This document shows, one piece after another, positions 1-7,577 of a stretch of 13,141 nt of DNA. The DNA is from CAZSIA01 sp045126355 (GTDB lineage Bacteria > Bacillota_I > Bacilli_A > Acholeplasmatales > Anaeroplasmataceae). The DNA lies in assembly GCA_045126355.1 (NCBI GenBank), contig JBGVOE010000132.1:1-13141 (forward strand). Direction: 5' to 3'. Position 1 is the stretch's first letter. Every line of letters begins with the position of its first letter. The notes beneath the pieces were generated by a model, which made no database searches, was not told where the DNA came from, and was given only the letters and a program-made list of their open reading frames with translations. The position numbers and the translations under genes were made by a program.

Positions 1-443
1 TTATTACATCCCTCACTTATTTTTACATAAACACTTTCTTTCATACCTGTAATCATTCTGTTTAATGTAGACACATCCTTAACAAATGGCTTACTTTTAA
101 ACATATCATTAACAATTTCTTTTAAATTTGGATATTCTTTAATACTAACAAAACGATCAACTTCTGGAATTAATTCGTTAATTTCATCTTTATATCTAGT
201 TGCTAGACATCCACATACCATTACTTTTTGTCTTTTCTTCTTAGTATCTAGTACTTCAAAAATAGTATTAATAGCTTCTTCTTTTGCACTTTCGATAAAT
301 GCACAAGTATTAATGATAATTAAGTCAGCACTTCCCATATCAAAAGTAATTTCTACTTTTTCATTAGCTACTAAATTACCAATAATAACTTCACTATCAA
401 CTCTATTTTTAGCACAACCTAAGCTGATTAAATAAACCTTCAT
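1..443 (-). CDS. rimO: Ribosomal protein S12 methylthiotransferase RimO, N-terminal part (cut by window start)
   Basis: A radical-SAM enzyme that adds a methylthio group to a conserved aspartate of ribosomal protein S12. The 147 visible residues cover the N-terminal UPF0004 domain. They open with MKVYLISLGCAKNRVDSE, the RimO form; MiaB has a GCQMN-type start. The family's three N-terminal cluster cysteines appear as C10, C47 (INTCAFI) and C79 (CGCLATR). The window ends at SEGCN, so C146 should be the first cysteine of the radical-SAM CxxxCxxC motif, with the SAM and TRAM domains outside. The gene is last of the visible operon, 13 bp after the stop of the 610-aa gene. A TAGGAG Shine-Dalgarno overlaps that stop. 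An in-frame ATG two codons upstream (449) is the other possible start; I prefer 443 because its 10-nt spacer matches rel and nearly matches apt (11 nt), and because of family alignment. Identity is confident, exact start is not. Confidence 0.93.
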   Translation of the reverse strand, partial: MKVYLISLGCAKNRVDSEVIIGNLVANEKVEITFDMGSADLIIINTCAFIESAKEEAINTIFEVLDTKKKRQKVMVCGCLATRYKDEINELIPEVDRFVSIKEYPNLKEIVNDMFKSKPFVKDVSTLNRMITGMKESVYVKISEGCN

Positions 444-456
444 AACCATAAATCTC

Positions 457-2289
457 CTACTTAATAACAAAACCTAAAACTACTAATAAAATCATATATA
501 AATAGACTAAATAGTAAGCAAAACGTTTCTTTCTAAAAATAATTAATAAAATGAAATTAACTAATACTAAACCTAAGTTAATAACACTAATATTGATATT
601 AGCAATATAGAAAGTAAAAGGAGTTAAATTAAATAATCCTAATACAGCTACTAATCCAAATTCTAAAATTGGTAGTAATGAAATAGCAGCAGAAACAATT
701 AATAATCCATTAGATACACTAGATTTTCTACAAGCAATCTTTTTAATCTTAGCTAAATCTTTTCTACGATTTTTACTAAAAGTTTTTTTGTTCGCAAGTG
801 TATAAGATTTTAACTTTTTATTATTTGGATTTAGTACAAAAGTCTCTTCTTTACAAATAGCTTCAATTGATACATCAGAATTAACTGTAGCAAGTTCTAC
901 TAACTCGCAATCAGCTAATTTCTTACTATATTTTACTATACAGAAAAATAAGAATGCAATTGATATGCTTGATAAGATTAATAAAATATAATTAATCATC
1001 ATAGTCATTTTATCACTATTATTAATTCCAAGTAAAAGTCCTCCACATAAAGAAGCAATTGATAATAACATATACATCAAAGAAATAAATAATTTTTGTC
1101 TTAATGATTTTTTATCAAAACTTAAATCTTTTGTAGTTAATACCACTTCATCTCTAAATTTGATTATTTCATTCTTTTCTTCTTCTAATGCATCAACAAT
1201 AACTTCTCTTTCAACACTATCACGATGGACTTCAGTATGAATTGAAGTATCATACATATTGATATCTACTAAATACATCTTACAAACATAATCATCATTT
1301 AGGCGGTAATTTAAATAATAATCATCTTCAGCTGTAATACCACTTTTAAATGAAAGTAATTTATTGTGATTAAATAAAGAAATAAATCTTTGATATAAAT
1401 CATTTACATTATCATAAATTGCAATGTAGTCACTTAACGTATTTAAGTTTAAGTTTTTACTTAATTTTAAATAATCATTATATAAAACTTTAGCTTCTTC
1501 TGTTTCATATTTATAATTAGTAAAATTACTTACTAACCAATATGACATTTTTCTTTTGATAATAGGAGTTAAGTCAACATCTGTATAAGTTGAAAATAAC
1601 TTTAACACTTCTAAAGTTCTTTTTGAACTTAGAGTATTAGCTACAGTATCAATTCCACTTTCAATAGCCATTAAAGCTAAGATGAATGGATTGTTTAAAA
1701 TCTCTTCAACTAAAATTGATGCTCTATCAATATTATTTGCTAAGTGAATACTGATTTCAGCAACACTCTTCATCTTTAGTCCATCAAATGTAAAACGAAC
1801 TGTTTCATTTTTTGATAGGTGTAAGAATAAATAATAATAGTATGTGAAACTATACATTCTATTTTCATAAACATGAAGCATAAAAGTATAATTACGTTTA
1901 AATCTAGAATCATAATTTTTATTAAATTCATTCCAGAAAATATGTGGTAAAACTTTATCTTGAAATAATACTTTAATATCAGGATTTATATTTGGATATT
2001 CTCTTTTCATAACATCAGCTATATCATAATTTGTTTTAAAATGATAATTAGGAGTGGCAATTCCTTCATTATTATCAAGCAAATAAATGATAAGGGTTAA
2101 AATATTTTCCTTATGTTCAAAGTCTTTACTTAATTCTAAAACTTGTTCATATAGTTCTAAAAATTCATTTTTAAGCACATTAAAAAGACTACCATCTGAA
2201 AGGTATAAAAGTGATCTTTTAAAATTTGTTCTTAAATAATAAGCAAACGAACTATTATTATCAAATTCTCTTTCATCAAATTTAAACAT
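457..2289 (-). CDS. Unrecognised membrane protein: large cytosolic-type N-terminal domain plus about five C-terminal helices
   Basis: I do not recognise this 610-residue protein and assign no function. Residues 1 to about 395 look soluble, rich in Asn, Tyr, Phe and Leu, with no signal peptide. The stretch around 145-158 holds a run of aromatic residues (TYYYYLFLHL). Residues 355-385 are charged and probably helical, perhaps a short coiled coil (EREVIVDALEEEKNEIIKF). Hydrophobic segments follow at about 399-421, 429-453, 526-552, 566-585 and 590-608. A basic, Lys-rich loop of roughly 70 residues (454-525) separates the first pair from the last three. I see no nucleotide-binding, kinase, protease or transporter motif. 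The start is ATG at 2289, with AGGTGG five bases upstream; a GTG three codons earlier lies inside that Shine-Dalgarno. The gene sits 25 bp after efp and 13 bp before rimO, so it is probably cotranscribed with translation genes. It is certainly coding by length and context. Confidence 0.9.
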   Translation of the reverse strand: MFKFDEREFDNNSSFAYYLRTNFKRSLLYLSDGSLFNVLKNEFLELYEQVLELSKDFEHKENILTLIIYLLDNNEGIATPNYHFKTNYDIADVMKREYPNINPDIKVLFQDKVLPHIFWNEFNKNYDSRFKRNYTFMLHVYENRMYSFTYYYYLFLHLSKNETVRFTFDGLKMKSVAEISIHLANNIDRASILVEEILNNPFILALMAIESGIDTVANTLSSKRTLEVLKLFSTYTDVDLTPIIKRKMSYWLVSNFTNYKYETEEAKVLYNDYLKLSKNLNLNTLSDYIAIYDNVNDLYQRFISLFNHNKLLSFKSGITAEDDYYLNYRLNDDYVCKMYLVDINMYDTSIHTEVHRDSVEREVIVDALEEEKNEIIKFRDEVVLTTKDLSFDKKSLRQKLFISLMYMLLSIASLCGGLLLGINNSDKMTMMINYILLILSSISIAFLFFCIVKYSKKLADCELVELATVNSDVSIEAICKEETFVLNPNNKKLKSYTLANKKTFSKNRRKDLAKIKKIACRKSSVSNGLLIVSAAISLLPILEFGLVAVLGLFNLTPFTFYIANINISVINLGLVLVNFILLIIFRKKRFAYYLVYLYMILLVVLGFVIK

Positions 2290-2294
2290 TTTTA

Positions 2295-2300
2295 CCACCT
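2295..2300 (-). promoter_or_regulatory. Shine-Dalgarno deciding the start of the 610-aa membrane protein gene
   Basis: Read on the minus strand this is AGGTGG, five bases before ATG 2289. The alternative GTG start at 2298 lies inside this box and would leave the gene without a ribosome binding site. The shorter 610-aa form is therefore preferred. Confidence 0.7.
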
Positions 2301-2314
2301 ACTACTTTTATAAA

Positions 2315-2887
2315 TTATTTTTCACGTGAAACATATTCACCAGTTAAAGTAGAAACAATAATTTTTTCTCCACTTTCAATAAACATTGGGCATTTGATTG
2401 TATAACCTGTTTCAAGTACACAATCTTTCATCGGATTAGTCTTTCCTTCTACCTTAACTCCCATACTAGCTTCTGTTACAGTTAAAGTAACTTTATCAGG
2501 AAGATTAACTCCTAATACTTCATCAAATGTTTTCGCTTTATACATTAAAATATTTACAGTTAATCCCTCAGGCATAAAGCGTTTCTCATTTTCTAATTTT
2601 GATTCAGGGATTTCTAATTGTTCATATGTTTGGTTATTCATAAAAACACAATTAACACCATCAGAATAGATATATTGCATTTCAATTTTTTCAATTCTTG
2701 CCGTACTAACTTTAATACCTGCATTAAATCTATAATCAGTAATTGCACCAGTTCTAAGGTTACGTAGTTTTGTTATAACAAAAGCTCCACCTTTACCTGG
2801 TTTTACATGCATAAATTCAATAATTGAAAAGATTTCATTATCTTTTTCAATCGTCATTCCTGTTTTAAAATCATTACTATTAACCAT
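2315..2887 (-). CDS. efp: Translation elongation factor P
   Basis: EF-P enters the E site of ribosomes stalled on polyproline stretches and speeds peptide bond formation. The 190-aa protein has the normal length and all three beta-barrel domains: KOW-like at about 1-62, a central OB fold at about 65-125 and a C-terminal OB fold at about 130-187 that ends in TGEYVSREK. The functional loop HVKPGKGGAFV has Lys32 at its tip. This is the Lys-type loop of Bacillus EF-P, where that lysine carries 5-aminopentanol, rather than the Arg type that is rhamnosylated. The modifying enzymes are not in this window. The start ATG has AAGGGA nine bases upstream, 17 bp after dtd. I found no separate promoter, so it is probably read from the apt-rel-dtd transcript. 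Its last codons overlap a parS-like palindrome. Confidence 0.97.
   Translation of the reverse strand: MVNSNDFKTGMTIEKDNEIFSIIEFMHVKPGKGGAFVITKLRNLRTGAITDYRFNAGIKVSTARIEKIEMQYIYSDGVNCVFMNNQTYEQLEIPESKLENEKRFMPEGLTVNILMYKAKTFDEVLGVNLPDKVTLTVTEASMGVKVEGKTNPMKDCVLETGYTIKCPMFIESGEKIIVSTLTGEYVSREK
2318..2333. promoter_or_regulatory. parS-like ParB/Spo0J binding palindrome in the 3' end of efp
   Basis: The plus strand reads TTTTTCACGTGAAACA. The widely conserved bacterial parS consensus is TGTTTCACGTGAAACA, so 15 of 16 positions match and the inner 12-bp palindrome TTTCACGTGAAA is perfect. On the coding strand it spans the efp codons for Val-Ser-Arg-Glu, which limits the sequence: YVSRE-like ends are common in EF-P and part of the match could come from that. 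ParB tolerates single changes in known chromosomal sites. Binding is inferred; no parA or parB gene is in the window. Confidence 0.5.
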
Positions 2888-2904
2888 ATATAAACATCCC
2901 TTAT

Positions 2905-3348
2905 CTATAAATTTTCATCATATATAATTGTCACTGGTCCATCATTTAAAAGATTAATCTTCATATCAGCACCAAATTGACCTGTTAAAACTTCGATATC
3001 GTAAGTTCTTAATTCTTCATTAAATAAATCATATAATTTACTAGCTTCAACCGGATTCATCGCCTTAACAAACGCAGGTCGATTTCCATCTTTTGTATCC
3101 GCATAAAGTGTAAATTGAGAAATGGATAAAATTTTACCATTAACAGCTTTAAGTGATAAATTCATTTTTCCATTTTCATCTTCAAAAACACGTAAATTAG
3201 CAATCTTTTTTGCTAGATATTTAACTTCTTTTAAACTATCAGTATGAGTAAACCCAACTAATAATAAATACCCAGTATCAATTTGTGAATAAAGTTTTCC
3301 ATCAATAACACATGAGGCATTTTTGACTCTTTGTACTACTACTCTCAT
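2905..3348 (-). CDS. dtd: D-aminoacyl-tRNA deacylase (DTD)
   Basis: DTD hydrolyses D-amino acids, and mischarged glycine, from tRNA, so they do not enter proteins. The 147-aa length is typical for this homodimeric enzyme. Both diagnostic motifs are present: SQFTLYAD at 77-84, and NDGPVT at 135-140, which supplies the Gly-cisPro pair that reaches across the dimer to screen chirality. The N-terminal MRVVVQRVKNASC is also typical. The start ATG is two bases after the rel stop, with no strong Shine-Dalgarno of its own (only a weak TAGGT next to the ATG), so translational coupling to rel is likely. The rel-dtd order is common in Firmicutes. Ends with TAG; efp follows after 17 bp. Confidence 0.97.
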   Translation of the reverse strand: MRVVVQRVKNASCVIDGKLYSQIDTGYLLLVGFTHTDSLKEVKYLAKKIANLRVFEDENGKMNLSLKAVNGKILSISQFTLYADTKDGNRPAFVKAMNPVEASKLYDLFNEELRTYDIEVLTGQFGADMKINLLNDGPVTIIYDENL

Positions 3349-3350
3349 AC

Positions 3351-5516
3351 CTATTCACGCTCAATTCCATGTACGTGTGGAACACGTTGTAAATTCACAA
3401 TTAAATTATCTAATTGTAATTTATTTTTAACTAAAATTTTTAATTTAATAATTGTCTCAAAGTTTTGATTTGTTGTTGTATTGATTTGAGCAATACCTAA
3501 ATTATAAGAATTTACAGTATTAATAATATCTGTAATAATGCCATTAGTTTGAGAAGCACTAATTTTAATTGAAACAGGATATTTACGATCAATATTTGTA
3601 GCCCACTCTAAATCAAGAAGTCTTTCTTCTTCTAAAGCATTTACATTAGCGCAATCTTTACAGTGAACAACAATACCATTTCCTTTTGATACATAACCAA
3701 TAATCTTATCTCCAGGAATAGGATAACAACAATTTGCTAGTTTAATTTGAGGATTACTTAAACCTTCTACTACTACACCAGTTTCACTATTTGTCGTTAG
3801 GATACGGTGATTTCTTTCTAATTGTTTTTGTAAACTAGCATCTCTATCAAATCCTTCTATACCCGCTAATTTAGTAACAACTGTTTTAGCACTAATTGCA
3901 CCTTTACCTACTTCAACATATAAATCTTCTGCAGTGTAGATATTATTTTTACCAAAATGTTGTTTTACAAATTCATCATCAATACTTCCATGAACTTTTT
4001 GGGCTGTTAATTCTCTTTCTATATCTGCCTCACCACTAGCTAATAAAACATCACGATTTTGTTTATTTAAAAATCCTTTAATTTTGTGTTTAGCATGGTT
4101 TGTTTTTACAATCTTTAACCAATCCTCACTTGGACCAAATGAGTTTTTGTTAATACGCATTGTAATAATATCACCAGTTTGAAGTTCATAAGAAAGTGGA
4201 ACAATTTTATTATTAACAATCGCTCCTACTGTCTTATTACCAATATCAGTGTGAATCTTATAAGCAAAATCTAGTGGAGTAGCTCCTTTTGGTAAGGCAA
4301 CTACTTCTCCTTTTGGAGTATATACATAAATATTTGCATCTAAGATATCACCTTTAATTGTATTAACTAACTCTTCAGCTTCACCTGTTTTTTCTTCACT
4401 TGTAATTTGTAATAACTCAGCATACCATTTTAATTTTTGAGCAATTTCATATTGTTCTTTTTCTTTTGAGTATTCAACATTTTCTTTATAAGCCCAGTGA
4501 GCGGCAATCCCGTATTCAGCAACGTGGTCCATCTCATGAGTTCTAATTTGAATTTCAAATGTATCACCATCAACACCAATAACTGTTGTATGAAGTGATT
4601 GATACATATTTGGTTTAGGTACTGCAATATAGTCTTTAAAACGCTTTGGAATAGGCGTAAAGTGTGCATGAATAATACCTAAAACATGATAACAAGTCTC
4701 AACTCTATCAACGATAATACGAATCGCTAAAATATCGTAAATGTCTTCAAAAGCTTTAGCTTGTTTCATCATTTTTTTATAAATACTATATTGATTTTTA
4801 ATTCTACCTTTAATTTGATAATCACATATATTTGACTCAGACATATATTCTTTAATCTTATCAATCATATGATCAATATAGTTATCATTACTAGTTAAAC
4901 GTTTATCAATTAATTCAGAAATAGTCTTATATAGAGCTGGATCAGTATATTTAAGTGCTGTATCTTCTAATTCTGCCTTAATCTTAAACATCCCTAGCTT
5001 ATGAGCTAAAGGAGCATAAATTTCTAAAGTCTCTAATGCTATACGAACTTGTTTTTCAGGAGATTGGAATTCTAATGTTCTTAAGTTATGAAGTCTATCC
5101 GCAAGTTTAACAACGATAACACGAATATCTTTAGCCATCGCAATGATCATTTTTTGATGATTTTCTGCTTGTTGTTTTTCAAGTGATGAGAATTTCATTT
5201 GTGTAACTTTTGTAACACCATCAACAATACTTGCTACATCATTACCAAATTTTTCTGCGATCATTTCTAAACCACAATCAGTATCTTCAACAACGTCATG
5301 TAAAATAGCCGCAATTAAAGTATTAGGACCTACATTTAAATCCGCTAAAATCATGGCAACACTTAAAGGGTGAATGATATAAGGTTCACCTGATTTTCTT
5401 AATTGTCCTTTGTGTTTTTCATTTGCTAACTCATAAGCTTCTTTAATTAAATTTAAATCTTTCTCATGATGAATATAACTACTAATCTTCTTTTCTAGGT
5501 CTAAAAAAGAAACCAT
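3351..5516 (-). CDS. rel: Bifunctional (p)ppGpp synthetase/hydrolase Rel (RelA/SpoT family)
   Basis: Makes and degrades the alarmone (p)ppGpp in the stringent response, usually on the ribosome. This is a full-length 721-aa long RSH protein. Domains in order: hydrolase with His49 (IHPLS) and the HDVVED motif (His73, Asp74, Glu77, Asp78); synthetase with RFKDYIAVPKPNMYQSLHT at 292-310 and EIQIRTHEMDHVAEYGIAAHWAYKE just after; TGS at about 392-453; a helical region; a zinc-finger-like domain with Cys596, Cys597, His618, Cys619 and Cys622; and ACT from about 646 to the end. The catalytic sites look intact in both halves, so it should be bifunctional. I start it at ATG 5516 because AAGGAG lies ten bases upstream; a TTG nine codons earlier would place that box inside the coding region. 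It follows apt by 30 bp, the usual Firmicutes order. Confidence 0.97.
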   Translation of the reverse strand: MVSFLDLEKKISSYIHHEKDLNLIKEAYELANEKHKGQLRKSGEPYIIHPLSVAMILADLNVGPNTLIAAILHDVVEDTDCGLEMIAEKFGNDVASIVDGVTKVTQMKFSSLEKQQAENHQKMIIAMAKDIRVIVVKLADRLHNLRTLEFQSPEKQVRIALETLEIYAPLAHKLGMFKIKAELEDTALKYTDPALYKTISELIDKRLTSNDNYIDHMIDKIKEYMSESNICDYQIKGRIKNQYSIYKKMMKQAKAFEDIYDILAIRIIVDRVETCYHVLGIIHAHFTPIPKRFKDYIAVPKPNMYQSLHTTVIGVDGDTFEIQIRTHEMDHVAEYGIAAHWAYKENVEYSKEKEQYEIAQKLKWYAELLQITSEEKTGEAEELVNTIKGDILDANIYVYTPKGEVVALPKGATPLDFAYKIHTDIGNKTVGAIVNNKIVPLSYELQTGDIITMRINKNSFGPSEDWLKIVKTNHAKHKIKGFLNKQNRDVLLASGEADIERELTAQKVHGSIDDEFVKQHFGKNNIYTAEDLYVEVGKGAISAKTVVTKLAGIEGFDRDASLQKQLERNHRILTTNSETGVVVEGLSNPQIKLANCCYPIPGDKIIGYVSKGNGIVVHCKDCANVNALEEERLLDLEWATNIDRKYPVSIKISASQTNGIITDIINTVNSYNLGIAQINTTTNQNFETIIKLKILVKNKLQLDNLIVNLQRVPHVHGIERE

Positions 5517-5526
5517 ACTAGACCAT

Positions 5527-5532
5527 CTCCTT
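5527..5532 (-). promoter_or_regulatory. Shine-Dalgarno that fixes the rel start
   Basis: AAGGAG on the minus strand, ten bases before ATG 5516 and inside the 30-bp apt-rel gap. The frame stays open upstream to a TTG at 5543, but that codon precedes this box, so the longer form is unlikely. Confidence 0.75.
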
Positions 5533-5546
5533 AAATAAAACAATTT

Positions 5547-6059
5547 TTAATACTTAATTAATGTGAAAACTGGGTATCCTTCTAATAAATCTCTACCCTT
5601 TAAATCGATAAGTTCAATTAAACAAGCAATACCAACAACAGTACCACCTAATTTATTAACGATATTACATGTAGCTTTTAAAGTACCACCTGTAGCTAAT
5701 AAGTCATCAATAATAATAACTTTATCACCAGGTTTAATACTATCTGTGTGCATACATAATTCATTGCTACCATATTCTAATGTATATTTTTCAGTAATTT
5801 GTTCTCTTGGTAATTTGCCAGGTTTACGAACTGGAGCAAAACCAATATTTAAATTATTTGCTACAGGGCATCCAAAAATAAACCCTCTTGATTCTGGTCC
5901 TACAACAATTGTAGCACCAACTTCTTTAGCAAATTCTGTAATTTGATCGCATGCATATTTAAAAGCTTCACCATTTTGTAATAAAGGTGTGATATCTCTA
6001 AATAAAATACCTTCTGTTGGAAAATCTTTTACTGCTGCAATATAGTTTTCTAATTTCAT
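5547..6059 (-). CDS. apt: Adenine phosphoribosyltransferase
   Basis: Converts adenine and PRPP to AMP and pyrophosphate in cytosolic purine salvage. At 170 aa it has the standard bacterial length. The type I PRTase signature VIIIDDLLATGGT is at 114-126, with the adjacent acidic pair Asp118-Asp119 that contacts the ribose of PRPP. GPESRGFIFG (54-63) and RKPGKLP (78-84) are typical APRT segments. The start ATG is preceded by AAGGAG with an 11-base spacer. It is the first gene of the minus-strand operon and lies behind a TATAAT-type promoter. Pairing adenine salvage with (p)ppGpp metabolism is a long-conserved Firmicutes arrangement, often with recJ upstream; here recJ is absent and a divergent flippase gene takes its place. 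Confidence 0.97.
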   Translation of the reverse strand: MKLENYIAAVKDFPTEGILFRDITPLLQNGEAFKYACDQITEFAKEVGATIVVGPESRGFIFGCPVANNLNIGFAPVRKPGKLPREQITEKYTLEYGSNELCMHTDSIKPGDKVIIIDDLLATGGTLKATCNIVNKLGGTVVGIACLIELIDLKGRDLLEGYPVFTLIKY

Positions 6060-6085
6060 AATAACTTCAACTCCTTAATAAAATA

Positions 6086-6113
6086 ATTATATCATAAATA
6101 TTTAATTTATGAA
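6086..6113 (-). promoter_or_regulatory. Likely sigma-A promoter of the apt-rel-dtd-efp operon
   Basis: Read on the minus strand, a perfect TATAAT -10 box occupies 6091-6086. A weaker TTCATA (4 of 6 to TTGACA) occupies 6113-6108, 16 bp upstream. Transcription would start near 6079, giving a leader of about 20 bases with AAGGAG at 6076-6071, too short for a riboswitch. The region is very AT-rich, so chance -10 matches are common; the position right before the operon is the main support. Confidence 0.55.
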
Positions 6114-6191
6114 TATAAAATTAAGAAAACACATAAAAATATTCAATAATTAATCCATTCATAGAATTAAAATAGTATTCATAAAATTGAT

Positions 6192-6198
6192 AAGGTGA
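6192..6198 (+). promoter_or_regulatory. Shine-Dalgarno deciding the flippase start
   Basis: AAGGTGA, a partial match to the AAGGAGGTGA complement of the 16S 3' end, stands five bases before ATG 6204. An in-frame GTG at 6195 is part of this box, so it is unlikely to be the start. Confidence 0.7.
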
Positions 6199-6203
6199 GA
6201 ATT

Positions 6204-7577
6204 ATGAAAATATCAATTATAAAAAACTTAACAATACTATTATCATTTGGACTAATAGTGAAATTATTAGGACTATTTAACAAAATTATTTTATCAAGAG
6301 CATTAGAAATAAGTGGATTAGCATACTATACTAAACTTCTTCCAATAGCTACACTCTTTATGACAATAGCTTCTTTTTCCTTAGGACCAGTTATAACCCA
6401 AATAGTTTCAAAAAATATATCAAAACGTCCTTACAGTAACAGAGACTTAATAAAAAAAAGTTTCGTAACCGCAACCACTACCGCAACAATAGTTTCAATA
6501 ATACATTTAGTTTTTAATTATTTAATATGTCATTATCTACTTAGAATGGACATCTTAATAAAACCATTTTTATTTTTCATACCGCTTTATTTCCTTCAAA
6601 GTTATACCGCAATATTTAAAGGATATTTTCATGGATATGGTAAGATGGAAGTGTATGCAGTAGGACAATTAATTGAACAAATAGTAAGAATACTTTTAGT
6701 ATATATATTTATTATTCCACAAATTAAAATAAGTATAATAAATGGCGTAGTTGCGGCAATTTTAACGTTGTCAATTGGTGAGATTATCCAAAATATTTAT
6801 ATGTTTATTTGTGTAATTTTCTTTACAAAACTTAAAGGTAAAACAGAAATTAAAACAGAGTATAAAGATATTATTAAACCCGCAATAAGCCTAACATTAA
6901 ATAAATTACTGTCCGCAATTTGTATGTTTTTAGAACCAATTATTTATACTTATGCATTTTTAAAAACAGGTCTTTCCACAACGATTTCTGATGAATTTTA
7001 CGCAATTATTCACGGTTATGCTCTTCCTATTATTTTAACTACTAATTTTATTTGTGTAGCAATTGAAGGAGCAATACTACCATCACTTACAATTAATTAC
7101 TCAAATAAAAATCAAAAGAAAATGGATGAAATAATAAACCGTTCATTAATATTGTGTTTTATAGCAGGGGCAATTGTTTCATTTATTTTATTTAATTTTT
7201 CTTATGAAATAATGTATCTATTTTATAAAACAATTAAAGGTGCATTATATATAAAAATAATGGCAATTCCATCTTTTATTGCATATTTTGAAGGTGTATT
7301 TGTTTCACTTTTAATTGCTACTAACAATGAAAAGAAATTAGTTTTAAATACTATTATAACAAACATTATTCACCTAATATTAATTTATATATTTGTATCA
7401 AATCCCTATTTTAACGCAATGGGATTAGTAATTAGCTTTTCGGTAATAATGTGTCTATCAACCATAATATTATTTATACTATCAAAAAGGAATACATCAT
7501 ATAAATTAAAATTTAAATATGTATTCTTATCGATTATAATCTATATTTTATTCATGTTATTGTCAGTATTTTTATAA
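6204..7577 (+). CDS. SpoVB/MurJ-like polysaccharide or lipid-linked precursor flippase (MOP superfamily)
   Basis: A 457-aa, very hydrophobic protein with about 12-14 predicted membrane segments across its whole length, as in the polysaccharide-transport branch of the MOP (MATE-like) superfamily. AIFKGYFHGYGKMEVYAVGQ at 136-155, followed by EQIVRI, resembles the KGYFQG...EQ.VR segment of SpoVB and YtgP. These proteins flip undecaprenyl-linked glycans such as lipid II or other envelope precursors. I cannot tell which substrate this one moves, and the name SpoVB would not prove sporulation. The start is ATG 6204. The gene is divergent from apt; I see no convincing promoter in the 144-bp gap. Its end overlaps the DUF421 gene by six bases, tail to tail. 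The first roughly 105 codons use about 14 ATA and 3 ATT for isoleucine, unlike apt, which hints at a different history or expression level. Confidence 0.88.
   Translation: MKISIIKNLTILLSFGLIVKLLGLFNKIILSRALEISGLAYYTKLLPIATLFMTIASFSLGPVITQIVSKNISKRPYSNRDLIKKSFVTATTTATIVSIIHLVFNYLICHYLLRMDILIKPFLFFIPLYFLQSYTAIFKGYFHGYGKMEVYAVGQLIEQIVRILLVYIFIIPQIKISIINGVVAAILTLSIGEIIQNIYMFICVIFFTKLKGKTEIKTEYKDIIKPAISLTLNKLLSAICMFLEPIIYTYAFLKTGLSTTISDEFYAIIHGYALPIILTTNFICVAIEGAILPSLTINYSNKNQKKMDEIINRSLILCFIAGAIVSFILFNFSYEIMYLFYKTIKGALYIKIMAIPSFIAYFEGVFVSLLIATNNEKKLVLNTIITNIIHLILIYIFVSNPYFNAMGLVISFSVIMCLSTIILFILSKRNTSYKLKFKYVFLSIIIYILFMLLSVFL

Noticed and set aside
2290..2314. Terminator between efp and the 610-aa gene
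   Set aside because: No inverted repeat followed by a U-run on the transcribed strand. The nearby CACGTG palindrome is not followed by a suitable U-tract and fits parS better.
4430..4669. 79-codon open frame on the minus strand inside rel
   Set aside because: It lies out of frame within the conserved synthetase region of rel; no start signal or family resemblance.
5517..5543. TTG start adding nine residues to Rel
   Set aside because: It would precede the AAGGAG Shine-Dalgarno and translate through it; ATG 5516 has the proper site.
5563..5946. 127-codon open frame on the plus strand opposite apt
   Set aside because: Antisense shadow of a well-conserved enzyme gene; no ribosome site and no plausible product.
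6060..6085. Purine riboswitch or attenuator before apt
   Set aside because: With the proposed promoter the leader is only about 20 bases, with no hairpin or conserved riboswitch core.
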